Assembly: GCF_003569005.1 (NCBI RefSeq)
Contig: NZ_BCUR01000004.1
Coordinates: forward strand, 2,286,516-2,350,515
Origin: Vibrio superstes
Lineage (GTDB): Bacteria; Pseudomonadota; Gammaproteobacteria; Enterobacterales; Vibrionaceae
Length of the DNA: 64,000 nt
Direction of reading: 5' to 3'
In this document: positions 53,030 through 62,814 of the stretch, piece after piece
How positions within the stretch are numbered: position 1 is the stretch's first letter
Layout of the letters: each line of letters begins with the position of its first letter
Position numbers and translations under genes: made by a program
Notes under the pieces: generated by a model
Told to the model about the DNA's origin: nothing
The model's input: the letters and a program-made list of their open reading frames with translations, nothing else
Databases searched by the model: none

Positions 53030-53900
53030 CCTCTGTAATAGAAAAACTCGCTAGCATTGGATTATGATCGGAGGCGTCACTAGTGGGCGCCTCCGCTGTT
53101 TTTAGGTCTAAGCCACGATAGTAGATATGATCTAGCATATGCCCCCCCATAAACTCGGTTCGTTGGTCGGGCTCAAATTGTACTTCTTTAAGATTTGCCG
53201 ATGACATGATTTTCGCCAATTGCTCAAGCCTTGCATCACTCCAGGTATTAAAATCCCCGCCCACAATGACAGGTCCATTATGTCGCTCAAGCTTACTTGC
53301 CAATAGTTTTAGCTGCTTTGAATACGCCTTAGTGCCAATGGTAAAATTGATTCCATGCAGGTTACCGACCGCAAGCACTTCCCCATTGGACAAAGGATAG
53401 GTGGCAAAGAGCGCTGACTTAGGGATCTGTATCCAAGGTTCTGCGTCTAACTGTGCACAGGCACGAATAGGATAGACCTGAGTGATATTAAAAACTCCAG
53501 CACTCACATCAAATGATTCAAAGGCTTTCACCTGCTGCCCCACCCAATCCAGTTGATATAACCAAGTCCTAAATTCATCGGTAAAGCTGACTTCTTGCAA
53601 CAGACCCAGTTGTTTTCCTTTGAGTAGCTTGGTCAGTTCGGCTTGCCAATCGTCTTTATTTTGCTTGTAGATATTCCAAACCAACACATCAATGTGTCCA
53701 TTATTATCAATAGCCTCACCACTTTGCTCAAATACCGAGCATTGAAATGCACTTTCCGTTTCGGTATCGGTGATCCCATCCGCCATAATCAAATGCTCAG
53801 AATCAGGCAAGCTAATTGGAAATTCAATCGCGAGCACTGCTGTGGTCAACAGCGCAGCGATAATAGGTGCAAGTAGCCACCTTTTAGAGGGTGCGATCAT
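53019..53900 (-). CDS. Endonuclease/exonuclease/phosphatase-family protein (YafD-like)
   Basis: The 293-residue protein has one N-terminal hydrophobic helix (WLLAPIIAALLTTAVLAIEFPISL), then an EEP domain: VLVWNIYKQNKDDW, LLQEVSF with a Glu, GGDFNTWSD and SDHNPMLASF. This suggests a membrane- or periplasm-facing phosphodiesterase, but substrate unknown. It overlaps the mltD end by 11 bp. The palindromic repeat at 53950 lies 50 bp before its start, where the promoter should be. Confidence 0.88.
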   Translation of the reverse strand: MIAPSKRWLLAPIIAALLTTAVLAIEFPISLPDSEHLIMADGITDTETESAFQCSVFEQSGEAIDNNGHIDVLVWNIYKQNKDDWQAELTKLLKGKQLGLLQEVSFTDEFRTWLYQLDWVGQQVKAFESFDVSAGVFNITQVYPIRACAQLDAEPWIQIPKSALFATYPLSNGEVLAVGNLHGINFTIGTKAYSKQLKLLASKLERHNGPVIVGGDFNTWSDARLEQLAKIMSSANLKEVQFEPDQRTEFMGGHMLDHIYYRGLDLKTAEAPTSDASDHNPMLASFSITEVKR

Positions 53901-53949
53901 AGTATGAGATACCTAGCTAACAAGGTGTGAATGATTGAATTTTATAACC

Positions 53950-54117
53950 TTATACCAATCACAGTAATTAAGTGGTCAGAAATAGCGTAGGAAAAACGCT
54001 GGATAACAAGGCAGAACTTTTTGATAAGTCGTTATTCTACAATCAAAAATTCTAACGCCGTTATCGAGTGTTTTAACAAGCTAGGGTTACCCGTTACTTA
54101 CTACGATTGGTATTATA
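53950..54117. repeat. Second type of palindromic repeat, about 168 bp
   Basis: The ends are inverted copies (TTATACCAATC and GATTGGTATTATA). The interior is also palindromic: AAAACGCTGGATAAC with GTTATCGAGTGTTTT, and GGCAGAACTTTTTGAT with ATCAAAAATTCTAACGCC, so the whole folds into one long hairpin. No coding frame is credible. It is unrelated to the 263-bp element. I recall similar ATACCAATC elements in Vibrio genomes, but have not checked. Confidence 0.75.
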
Positions 54118-54142
54118 CTATTTCCTATCCCATAGAAAAGAA

Positions 54143-54168
54143 AAGCCCCCGCACAATGGCGAGGGCTT
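54143..54168 (-). terminator. Terminator of glnB
   Basis: AAGCCCCCGC pairs with GCGAGGGCTT with one mismatch. On the minus strand it is followed by TTTCTTTT after the gene ending at 54189. Confidence 0.85.
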
Positions 54169-54188
54169 GCAGCAATTTTTCAGCGAGA

Positions 54189-54527
54189 TTAAATCGCGTC
54201 TTCGTCTTCTTCGCCTGTACGGATGCGAACCACACGCTCTACATCAGTGACGAAGATTTTACCATCGCCAATCTTACCGGTTTGCGCGGTTTCAACGATT
54301 GTATCAATGCATTGCGCTGCAACGTCTTCTGATACAACAATTTCCAGCTTAACCTTAGGAAGAAAATCAACCATGTACTCAGCACCACGATAAAGCTCAG
54401 TGTGGCCCTTTTGACGACCGAAGCCTTTCACTTCAGAAACCGTCATCCCTGTAATTCCAACCTCAGCTAGCGCCTCACGCACATCATCAAGTTTAAAAGG
54501 TTTAATGATCGCTTCAATCTTTTTCAT
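54189..54527 (-). CDS. glnB: Nitrogen regulatory protein PII
   Basis: The 112-residue trimer subunit has the uridylylated Tyr51 in RGAEYMVDF, the T-loop, and the ATP-binding IGDGKIFVTDVE and RIRTGEED. It reports glutamine/2-oxoglutarate and energy state to NtrB and GlnE. No amtB adjoins, so it is glnB rather than glnK by context. Confidence 0.97.
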   Translation of the reverse strand: MKKIEAIIKPFKLDDVREALAEVGITGMTVSEVKGFGRQKGHTELYRGAEYMVDFLPKVKLEIVVSEDVAAQCIDTIVETAQTGKIGDGKIFVTDVERVVRIRTGEEDEDAI

Positions 54528-54644
54528 TCCTACTCCCTAATTCGGTCAAGCCTATGACAAGTCCAAGTATTATCAACGATTTCTAGCAAATTACCATATA
54601 GGAATTATGCATTCTTGAGCTTAAAAGAGTAAAAAGTGTTGCGA

Positions 54645-54956
54645 TTATTTCATCGAAGAATAATAAGCCGCTAGATTCTCCATATCTTGATCACTGAGCA
54701 TTGACGCTTGCGCCTGCATAACAGCCGCGAGGCCACCATTACGTTGCTTCGCCTTGTAGGACTTCAATGAACTCACGATATATTTGGCATTCTGCCCGTT
54801 CAAATTTGGATAGCCGTCAATAACGGCCTTACCGTCAGCGCCATGACACGCAGCACAAATTTTCGCTTTTGCTTTACCTGCTTCAATATCAGCAGCCTGT
54901 GCTGTTACTCCTACCAACGACGTTAATAGAGCCGCAACAATGAGAGACTTCTTCAT
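54645..54956 (-). CDS. Periplasmic monoheme cytochrome c (c5/c553-like)
   Basis: The 103-residue protein has a signal peptide (MKKSLIVAALLTSLVGVTAQA), a heme-binding CAACH motif near residue 34 and an axial Met in the last part (AQASMLSDQDMENLAAYY). It is a soluble electron carrier. It follows tilS by 12 bp on the same strand, so the two are probably co-transcribed. Confidence 0.93.
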   Translation of the reverse strand: MKKSLIVAALLTSLVGVTAQAADIEAGKAKAKICAACHGADGKAVIDGYPNLNGQNAKYIVSSLKSYKAKQRNGGLAAVMQAQASMLSDQDMENLAAYYSSMK

Positions 54957-54968
54957 AATTACTCCTTG

Positions 54969-56294
54969 TTAATTATGTTTTTTCCAATAAAAACGGTGAC
55001 CTGAGCCCGAGTATCCTCTGCATACAAATGAATCGCCGACCGCAACTACCTCTTCGTTATACATCAAAATCGGGGTCTGCGATCGTTTCCATGACGGAAT
55101 TTGATACTCCTGAAACAGTTTTTTTAGTTTTCGGCTCCCAGAGCGCTCATCTGGATGAGCCGTTAAGCCTCCAGGATTAAACTGAACCCACACTTTTTCG
55201 CCCTGCTCTGGTGCTCGGACAAGTAAGCCAATGTCACTATGACTACTAACTCCTACATAGCCTAAACCATTGGGTAACTCCAAGGTTGTATCAATAACAA
55301 TAGTGGATTGCCAGTACGGCGCCTCCTTACTCTGCTCAACCAAGAATAGGCTTTTTTGAAAGCGCCTTACACTCACCTTGCCGATGATTAATTTAGGATT
55401 GGCATCTTGTGACGCGTTAATTACCTCACGATAAATCAACCCTAGTTGTTTCTTGCCGGGCATAGGCAAGCCATATTGAGCGAACCAACGTCTTAGCAGG
55501 CGATTACGTATGGCTTCTGACAGCTCGCATAGGCACTGCGCATTTAAACTATTATCAGCATTGCGAACGCTTTGATACTGCTGCTCTAGAAGCTCATCCA
55601 ATAGCTGTTCTTGTTCAAAACAGAGCTGCGCACTTCGCAATGCACTGGCTTGTATTTCGGGCCATCGCTTTGATAAGGCAGGAATCACCCGGAGACGAAG
55701 AAAGTTTCGATCAAACTGTGTGTCTTGGTTACTTTCATCTTCTACCCAATCAAGATTCTGTTGCTTAGCAAAGTCTTCAAGCGCTTCTCTTTTCAGTGAT
55801 AAAAATGGGCGCACCAACACTGCCTCACCAAAGACAGATTTCACACCCATGGCTGCCAATCCCTTAGGGCCACTACCACGCTTTAGTGCCAATAGCACAG
55901 TCTCTAACTGGTCATCTGCATGCTGAGCAGTGAGGAGTAAATCATTCTTGCGTAGGTGTTGAGACAATAGCGCATAGCGTGCCTCTCTCGCCTGAGCTTC
56001 AAGGCTTTGCTTACTGTGTATATCTAGATTGGCAAACTCCGCGTAAAAAGGGATTCTGGCCTCTTCACACCATGTTCTACATTGCTCCATCCAATGATCA
56101 GCATTGTCACTTAGTCCGTGATGAACATGGACTGCGCGCACCTCTAGCTGTGGATTCTGTAATTGATAATGAGATAAGCACTCCAGCATTACTCTAGAAT
56201 CTAGGCCACCACTCAGCGCGAGCACCAATCGACTAGAATCCTCAATTAGGCAAGCATTTATCACATCTGAAAAAGTTTCAATAACAGACTTCAC
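54969..56294 (-). CDS. tilS: tRNA(Ile)-lysidine synthetase
   Basis: The 441-residue enzyme adds lysine to C34 of the AUA-reading tRNA. The P-loop LALSGGLDSRVML (SGGxDS) is intact, followed by HVHHGLSDNADHW, the LLTAQHADDQLETVL region and C-terminal domains. It lies between accA and the cytochrome gene. Confidence 0.97.
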   Translation of the reverse strand: MKSVIETFSDVINACLIEDSSRLVLALSGGLDSRVMLECLSHYQLQNPQLEVRAVHVHHGLSDNADHWMEQCRTWCEEARIPFYAEFANLDIHSKQSLEAQAREARYALLSQHLRKNDLLLTAQHADDQLETVLLALKRGSGPKGLAAMGVKSVFGEAVLVRPFLSLKREALEDFAKQQNLDWVEDESNQDTQFDRNFLRLRVIPALSKRWPEIQASALRSAQLCFEQEQLLDELLEQQYQSVRNADNSLNAQCLCELSEAIRNRLLRRWFAQYGLPMPGKKQLGLIYREVINASQDANPKLIIGKVSVRRFQKSLFLVEQSKEAPYWQSTIVIDTTLELPNGLGYVGVSSHSDIGLLVRAPEQGEKVWVQFNPGGLTAHPDERSGSRKLKKLFQEYQIPSWKRSQTPILMYNEEVVAVGDSFVCRGYSGSGHRFYWKKHN

Positions 56295-56335
56295 GGTGTT
56301 CCTTAGTAAGCAAAATCAAAATAAGCAGAATCAAA

Positions 56336-56358
56336 AAAGGTGAGCCAAGCTCACCTTT
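56336..56358 (-). terminator. Terminator of the lpx-dnaE-accA run
   Basis: AAAGGTGAGC pairs with GCTCACCTTT around a CAA loop. On the minus strand it is followed by TTTTTTG, after accA. Confidence 0.88.
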
Positions 56359-56391
56359 AACAATAAATCATTGGCTATCTAATTGCCTAGA

Positions 56392-57351
56392 TTAGCAGTA
56401 GCCGTAGCTCATTAGACGGTCATAACGACGCTCTAAAAGCTCTTCGTTATTTTTACCTTCTAGTTCTTTAAGCTGAGCAATCAGCGTGCTCTTCACGTTC
56501 TCTGCAGTATGCACAGGATCGCGATGCGCACCGCCTAGAGGCTCAGAAATGATCTCATCAATCAGGCCAAGCTCTTTCAAACGAGGAGCAACTAGTCCCA
56601 TAGCGTCAGCCGCTTGCGGAGCTTTATCTGAATCACGCCACAAGATTGAAGCACAGCCTTCTGGAGAAATTACCGAGTACGTCGAGTATTCCAGCATGTT
56701 GACATAGTCACCCACACCGATAGCAAGAGCGCCACCTGAGCCCCCTTCACCAACAACGTTACAGATAACAGGAACGGTTAATCCTGCCATCACTTTAAGG
56801 TTAGTTGCGATGGCTTCCGATTGACCACGCTCTTCTGCACCCACACCAGGGTAAGCACCAGCAGTATCGATAAAGGTAATGATTGGCATCTTAAAGCGTT
56901 CAGCCATTTCCATTAGGCGCAATGCCTTGCGGTAGCCTTCCGGCTTAGGCATACCAAAGTTACGAATCACTTTCTCTTTGGTTTCACGACCTTTTTGATG
57001 ACCGATGATCATCACTGGGCGACCATCTAGACGAGCCATACCACCAACGATAGCCTTGTCATCAGCAAACGCACGGTCACCACACAATTCATCGAATTCA
57101 GTGAACACGTTCTCAATGTAGTCATACGTGTAAGGGCGCTGTGGATGACGAGCTAGCTGAGCTACCTGCCATGCACCTAAATCACCAAAGATCTTTTTCT
57201 TCAGCTCAAGGCTCTTCTTTTCAAGGGAAGCAATCTCCTTGTTCAGATCAACTCCCTCTTCTCCACCGTGTCGACTTACATCGCGCAGGGCTTCAATCTT
57301 TGCTTCTAGCTCTGCAATTGGCTTTTCAAACTCTAGAAAGTTCAAAGTCAT
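56392..57351 (-). CDS. accA: Acetyl-CoA carboxylase carboxyltransferase alpha subunit
   Basis: The 319-residue protein has MTLNFLEFEKPIAELEAKIEALR at its start and the carboxyltransferase core GEGGSGGALAIGVGDYVNMLEYSTYSVISPEGCASILW. It makes malonyl-CoA together with AccD, feeding fatty-acid and lipid A synthesis. It is 47 bp after dnaE and ends the run. Confidence 0.98.
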   Translation of the reverse strand: MTLNFLEFEKPIAELEAKIEALRDVSRHGGEEGVDLNKEIASLEKKSLELKKKIFGDLGAWQVAQLARHPQRPYTYDYIENVFTEFDELCGDRAFADDKAIVGGMARLDGRPVMIIGHQKGRETKEKVIRNFGMPKPEGYRKALRLMEMAERFKMPIITFIDTAGAYPGVGAEERGQSEAIATNLKVMAGLTVPVICNVVGEGGSGGALAIGVGDYVNMLEYSTYSVISPEGCASILWRDSDKAPQAADAMGLVAPRLKELGLIDEIISEPLGGAHRDPVHTAENVKSTLIAQLKELEGKNNEELLERRYDRLMSYGYC

Positions 57352-57397
57352 CTAGCATTCCTTCATTCTTTTGAGCTGAAGACAGCGTGTTCTGTCA

Positions 57398-60300
57398 TCA
57401 GTTAAATTCGAGTTCCACTTGGTCATTACCAAGCAACTGCTTTAAATCGTCTATCAACGTATCGGTTGGCGTCACTCGCCATTCCACTCCCAAAGAGAGC
57501 TTAGCTCTTGCGTCGCTACGTTGATAATAAATATTGACTGGGATAGTACCAGCGCGATGCGGTTCCAACACTCGACTAAAGCGTTCAAAGAACTGGGCAT
57601 CGATTTGAGACTCAGAGATCGAAATACTGAGTCCTGAGGCGTATTTTTCACGGGCATGGCCAAGATCCATAACCTCGCGCGCCGTCATTTTAAGGCCACC
57701 ATTGAAATCATCAAAGCTGACCTGTCCAGAAACCACTACAATTCTATCTTTTTCTACCAATTCTGCATACTTTTCTAACACATCTGAGAAAAGCATCACC
57801 TCCATTCGGCCAGAACGGTCATCAAGAGAAAGAATACCGATACGTGTTCCTCGCTTAGTCGTCATGACTTTAGCCGCAATAACAAGACCCGCTAGGGTAA
57901 CCGATTGGTCTCGCCTTGTAGGAGTCGCATTGTTCAATCGACAACTGGTGTATTTAGCCAGTTCACGAAGGTACAGATTAATCGGGTGGCCCGTTAGGTA
58001 CAAGCCAAGGGTTTCGCGCTCCCCTTCTAGCCATACCTTCTCTGGCCACTCAGGAACTTGAGCGTACGCCTGCTCTACATCTGAGTGGGTGTCAGTTAAT
58101 ACACCAAACATGTCACTCTGACCAAAGGCCTCAGCCTGATGGTATTGGCCTGCGGCTTTCACTGCGGCATCCACCGAAGCCATCATAGCGGCTCGGTGTG
58201 GGCCTAAGCGGTCAAGTGCACCAGCCTGTATCAGCTTTTCAATAACGCGCTTATTACACTTTTTAAGATCGATGCGAGCACAAAAGTCGAACAGGTCTTT
58301 AAAGTGCCCATCTTTATTTCGTGCTTCGATGATACTCTCAATAGGGCCTTCACCCACCCCTTTGATAGCACCGATACCATACACAATTGCACCAGTCTCA
58401 TCGACATTGAAGCGATAAAGGCCTGAGTTCACATCTGGCGGAAGCAGCTTAAGCCCCATGCGAAGACATTCATCCACTAGTCCAACAACCTTTTCGGTGT
58501 TATCCATATCAGCGGTCATTACCGCGGCCATGAATTCTGCCGGATAATGCGTCTTCAGCCACAGAGTCTGATAAGAAACCAAAGCGTAAGCCGCTGAGTG
58601 CGATTTGTTGAAACCGTAGCCTGCAAACTTCTCTACCAAGTCGAAGATCTTCATCGACAACTCGCCATCGACGCCGTTGTTCTCCGCACCCTCTTTAAAG
58701 ATGGAGCGTTGTTTTTCCATTTCCTCCGGTTTTTTCTTACCCATCGCACGGCGAAGCATATCAGCCCCACCTAGCGTATAGCCTGACAGGATCTGAGCGA
58801 TCTGCATGACCTGCTCTTGATAGAGAATGATGCCGTAGGTCGGGTCTAGCGTCTCTTTCAGTGACTCATGCTGCCAAGTTTCATCTGGGTAAGAGATGGC
58901 CTCACGACCGTGCTTACGGTCGATAAAGTTATCTACCATACCCGATTGCAGCGGGCCAGGGCGGAACAAGGCTACCAATGCAATAATATCTTCGAAACAG
59001 TCCGGCTGAAGACGCTTGATAAGGTCTTTCATACCTCGGGATTCCAACTGGAATACTGCCGTAGTTTCAGAGTTCTGTAGTAGTCTAAACGAAGCTGGAT
59101 CGTCTAGTGGAATGGACTCGATGCGAATGGGTTGTTGACCGCTTTTTTCCAAGCGCGGATTCACTAACCCCAAAGCCCAGTCGATGATGGTTAGCGTACG
59201 CAAGCCTAAGAAGTCAAATTTGACCAAGCCTGCGGTTTCTACATCGTTCTTATCAAACTGAGTAACAGGAAATTGTCCCTCAGCATCCGCGTAGATAGGC
59301 GCAAAATCTGTAATCGTGGTGGGAGAGATAACCACACCACCGGCGTGTTTACCTGCGTTACGTGTGCAGCCCTCAAGGATGCGACACATATCGATAAGGT
59401 CTTTAACCTCCTCATCCGCTTCGTACAATTCCCCCATTTGCGGCTCAGCATCAAATGCTTTCGCCAGAGTCATACCAGGGTCTGGCGGTACTAGCTTAGA
59501 AATTCGGTCGACAAAGCCGTATGGGTGACCCAATACACGACCTACATCGCGGATAACCGCTTTTGCTGCCATGGTACCAAAGGTGATAATCTGCGAAACC
59601 GCATCACGCCCATAGAGCTCCGCTACGTGGTCAATAACCTGGTCACGCTTATCCATGCAGAAGTCGATATCGAAGTCGGGCATAGAGACACGTTCAGGGT
59701 TCAAGAATCGCTCAAACAGCAGGTCATATTCTAGCGGGTCAAGGTCAGTGATCTTGAGTGCGTAAGCCACTAATGAGCCGGCACCTGAACCACGCCCTGG
59801 CCCCACTGGAATGTCATTATCCTTAGACCACTGGATAAACTCCATTACGATCAAGAAATAACCGGGGAAGCCCATCTGGTTAACAACTTCAAGCTCAATC
59901 TGCAAGCGCTCATCATATTCAGGTCGCTTTTGCTGCCTAATAGCAGGATCAGGGAATAGAAACTCTAGACGCTCTTCAAGGCCTTCTTGGGATTTGTGCA
60001 CCAAGAAGTCTTCAATGGTCAAATCACCCGTTGGAAAGTTCGGTAGAAAATACTCTCCAAGGCGCACGGTAACATTACAGCGCTTAGCGATCTCAACACT
60101 GTTGTGCAACGCTTCTGGGATATCAGAGAAGAGCTCACACATCTCCTCTTCAGTACGCAGGTATTGCTGAGCACTGTAATTTTTAGGGCGACGAGGGTCT
60201 TCTAAGGTGTAACCGTCATGGATAGCCACACGTATTTCATGGGCATCAAACTGGTCTTGGTTCACAAAGACCACTTCATTGGTTGCCACGACAGGCAACT

Positions 60301-60877
60301 GAGTTTGCTCTGCACACTCAAGCGCAAAGTGGAGATAGCTCTCCTCATCAACGCGACCTGTTCGCGTCAATTCTAAATAAAATCGATCTGGAAAATGTTG
60401 CTGATAAAACGCGACACATTGCGCTGCAAGGTCATGATTGCCTTTGAGTAAGGCTTTACCTACCTCGCCACTCTTGCCACCAGAAAGGACGATTAAGCCT
60501 TCATTTAGCTCAGCAAGCCACGCCTTATCAATGACGGGCTGATGTTGAACGTGTCCTCTAAGGTACGCCTTTGAGATCAACAAGGTCAGGTTTTTGTAGC
60601 CTTGATTGTTGGCAGCAAGAACCGTTAGACGAGTCAGTTCATCACCAAACTCGTCCGATTGCATTGTGAAGTCAGCACCGATAATGGGCTTAACACCAGA
60701 GCCGTGAGCGGTGTTATAGAATTTCACCAAGCCACAAAGGTTAGTGAAATCGGTAAGCGCCATTGCAGGCATGCCTATCTCAGCTACCTTTTTTACCAAA
60801 GGTGGCACTTTAGACAAGCCATCCACCATGGAGTAGTCACTGTGGACGCGTAAATGTATAAACCTAGGCTCTGTCAT
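57398..60877 (-). CDS. dnaE: DNA polymerase III alpha subunit
   Basis: The 1159-residue replicative polymerase has an N-terminal PHP domain (RVHSDYSMVDGLSKV), the catalytic PDFDIDFCMDKRD, the finger region (GCTRNAGKHAGGVVIS), the beta-clamp site QSDMF near residue 920 and an OB-fold. Proofreading comes from DnaQ at 48336. It lies between rnhB and accA. Confidence 0.98.
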   Translation of the reverse strand: MTEPRFIHLRVHSDYSMVDGLSKVPPLVKKVAEIGMPAMALTDFTNLCGLVKFYNTAHGSGVKPIIGADFTMQSDEFGDELTRLTVLAANNQGYKNLTLLISKAYLRGHVQHQPVIDKAWLAELNEGLIVLSGGKSGEVGKALLKGNHDLAAQCVAFYQQHFPDRFYLELTRTGRVDEESYLHFALECAEQTQLPVVATNEVVFVNQDQFDAHEIRVAIHDGYTLEDPRRPKNYSAQQYLRTEEEMCELFSDIPEALHNSVEIAKRCNVTVRLGEYFLPNFPTGDLTIEDFLVHKSQEGLEERLEFLFPDPAIRQQKRPEYDERLQIELEVVNQMGFPGYFLIVMEFIQWSKDNDIPVGPGRGSGAGSLVAYALKITDLDPLEYDLLFERFLNPERVSMPDFDIDFCMDKRDQVIDHVAELYGRDAVSQIITFGTMAAKAVIRDVGRVLGHPYGFVDRISKLVPPDPGMTLAKAFDAEPQMGELYEADEEVKDLIDMCRILEGCTRNAGKHAGGVVISPTTITDFAPIYADAEGQFPVTQFDKNDVETAGLVKFDFLGLRTLTIIDWALGLVNPRLEKSGQQPIRIESIPLDDPASFRLLQNSETTAVFQLESRGMKDLIKRLQPDCFEDIIALVALFRPGPLQSGMVDNFIDRKHGREAISYPDETWQHESLKETLDPTYGIILYQEQVMQIAQILSGYTLGGADMLRRAMGKKKPEEMEKQRSIFKEGAENNGVDGELSMKIFDLVEKFAGYGFNKSHSAAYALVSYQTLWLKTHYPAEFMAAVMTADMDNTEKVVGLVDECLRMGLKLLPPDVNSGLYRFNVDETGAIVYGIGAIKGVGEGPIESIIEARNKDGHFKDLFDFCARIDLKKCNKRVIEKLIQAGALDRLGPHRAAMMASVDAAVKAAGQYHQAEAFGQSDMFGVLTDTHSDVEQAYAQVPEWPEKVWLEGERETLGLYLTGHPINLYLRELAKYTSCRLNNATPTRRDQSVTLAGLVIAAKVMTTKRGTRIGILSLDDRSGRMEVMLFSDVLEKYAELVEKDRIVVVSGQVSFDDFNGGLKMTAREVMDLGHAREKYASGLSISISESQIDAQFFERFSRVLEPHRAGTIPVNIYYQRSDARAKLSLGVEWRVTPTDTLIDDLKQLLGNDQVELEFN

Positions 60878-60962
60878 AATTACTCTGTTGTTCCGTTAGT
60901 TCATTAATCTCTATTTGGGAGAAGGAATTCAAATTCTAGGATTAAGTTGTTTCGAGTTGGGA

Positions 60963-61580
60963 TTATTCTAAGCCCAGCGCTCGTTTAACGGGTTTAAAAC
61001 TCTTTCTATGCTCTGCAATCACGCCATGTTGTTCGATGGCTTCAAAGTGCGCTTTGGTTGGGTAGCCTTTGTGTTTTGCAAAACCAAATTCTGGGTGTTT
61101 TTTATCAAGCTCGATCATTTCTTCATCGCGCACCACCTTAGCAATGATAGAGGCGGCACTTATCTGTGCAACCCTCAAATCACCCTTAACTACCGCTAAT
61201 CCAGGCATAGCCAAATCAGGCACTCTATTGCCATCAATCAAGGCGAAATCAGGCTGTACTGAAAGACCTTCAATGGCTCTGGTCATTGCTAACATAGTCG
61301 CATGTAGAATATTAAGTTGGTCTATTTCTTCTGGAGAGCAACGCCCCACAGACCAAGCCAATGCCTTTTCTTTGATCTCAGGAAAAAGCGCTTGTCGTTT
61401 CTTCTCTGATAATGCCTTTGAATCGGTTAACCCTTCGATGGGGTTATTGGGATCTAAGATCACTGCAGCGGTAACCACATCACCTACTAATGGACCACGT
61501 CCTACTTCATCCACGCCAGCAAATAAGGTATACCCTGCTGGGTATTCAAATGGGGGGAATTCTACTTTTGCTTTAGCCAT
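60963..61580 (-). CDS. rnhB: Ribonuclease HII
   Basis: The 205-residue enzyme removes ribonucleotides from DNA. FAGVDEVGRGPLVGDV provides the first Asp-Glu, LIDGNRVP the next Asp, and AQISAASIIAKVVRDEEMIEL the rest. It overlaps nothing and is 1 bp after the lpxB stop. Confidence 0.97.
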   Translation of the reverse strand: MAKAKVEFPPFEYPAGYTLFAGVDEVGRGPLVGDVVTAAVILDPNNPIEGLTDSKALSEKKRQALFPEIKEKALAWSVGRCSPEEIDQLNILHATMLAMTRAIEGLSVQPDFALIDGNRVPDLAMPGLAVVKGDLRVAQISAASIIAKVVRDEEMIELDKKHPEFGFAKHKGYPTKAHFEAIEQHGVIAEHRKSFKPVKRALGLE

Positions 61581-61581
61581 A

Positions 61582-62724
61582 TTACTTGCCTATCAAATTC
61601 AATACTGCGTTGGCTGCCTGCTTGTCGGCATCACGCTTGATCCAAGAGTGCATCTCTGAGAATTTATCTGTCATGTAAGTTGTATCGCCATCGATAATAT
61701 TTTGCATGGCCTCGAAGATATTTTGAGGATGACACTCTTCCATGATCAACTCTTTGAGCAACTCTTCATCAGCAAGGAGGTTAGGCAAGCTGTAGTATTT
61801 ATTCAGCATCATACGCTTGGCGATAAAGCCACTAAGCTTATTGACTTTATAAGCGGTGACCATTGGTCGATTGACCAACATACCCTCAAGTACCGCTGTA
61901 CCACAAGCGAGCAAGATATAGTCGGCCGCGGCCATAATATTGCGCGCTGAATTCTCTTCTATGATTTGAAAGTCGAGTTCAGGTGCCGTTTGTTGCCAAG
62001 CCTCTTCAAATTGCGCTCGTCTTGCTGGGTTCACAGCAGAAACAATAAAGCCGATATCAGGGTACTTCTCTTGCAGCAATTTACAGCCGCCAATGAAGTC
62101 TTCTGCCATCAGTTTGATCTCGCCGCGACGACTGCCTGGTAATACCGCTATCCAGCGCTTGTCTTGCTCTAAACCAAAACGCTCGCGAGCCTCTGATTTA
62201 CTCGAATGCAAAGGAATGGCGTCGGCAAGTGTATGCCCAACAAACTCACAAGCCACGTTGTATTTATCGTAGAAGGCCTTCTCAAAAGGTAAGAATGCTA
62301 AGACTAGGTCTGTCGCTGCATCGATCTTGAAGATACGCTTTGGTCGCCATGCCCATACCGATGGGCTGACGTAATGCACGGTTTTAAGGCCGGCATTTTT
62401 TAGCTCGAGCTCAAGACGCAGATTAAAATCAGGGGCGTCGATGCCGATAAATACATCCGGTTGCCATTCTTTAAAGAACTTAGCCACTTCTTTCTTAATG
62501 TGCAGAATGCGACGCAATCGACCTAATACCTCAACCAAGCCCATGACTGAAAGCTCTTCCATATCAAACAGAGAGCGACACCCCAAGGCTTGCATCTTAG
62601 GCCCAGCGATACCGACAAATTCTGCATCAGGGTAGCGTTGCTGGATCCCTTTAATAAGACCCTCGCCAAGAGTGTCTCCAGACAACTCTCCGACAACAAC
62701 ACCGATACGCAATGGTCGACTCAT
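61582..62724 (-). CDS. lpxB: Lipid-A-disaccharide synthase
   Basis: The start at 62724 (AGGAG about 10 nt upstream) gives MSRPLRIGVVVGELSGDTLG and 380 residues; a start at 62760 would add 12. The GT19 family signatures ELSGD, FIGIDAPDFN, HYVSPSVWAWRPKRI and VLPGSRRGE are visible. It joins UDP-diacylglucosamine to lipid X to make the lipid A disaccharide. Confidence 0.97.
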   Translation of the reverse strand: MSRPLRIGVVVGELSGDTLGEGLIKGIQQRYPDAEFVGIAGPKMQALGCRSLFDMEELSVMGLVEVLGRLRRILHIKKEVAKFFKEWQPDVFIGIDAPDFNLRLELELKNAGLKTVHYVSPSVWAWRPKRIFKIDAATDLVLAFLPFEKAFYDKYNVACEFVGHTLADAIPLHSSKSEARERFGLEQDKRWIAVLPGSRRGEIKLMAEDFIGGCKLLQEKYPDIGFIVSAVNPARRAQFEEAWQQTAPELDFQIIEENSARNIMAAADYILLACGTAVLEGMLVNRPMVTAYKVNKLSGFIAKRMMLNKYYSLPNLLADEELLKELIMEECHPQNIFEAMQNIIDGDTTYMTDKFSEMHSWIKRDADKQAANAVLNLIGK

Positions 62725-62814
62725 ACTAGGCTCTCCTGAGGTATTTCCTGAAATATACAAACAAAAAGACCGCCCATTACAGCGATCTTTTAGAGGGTCA
62801 ACTAAACACTGAAA

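Noticed and set aside
54021..54332. 103-codon plus-strand frame
   Set aside because: It runs through the palindromic repeat and antisense to glnB, with no ribosome site or family match.
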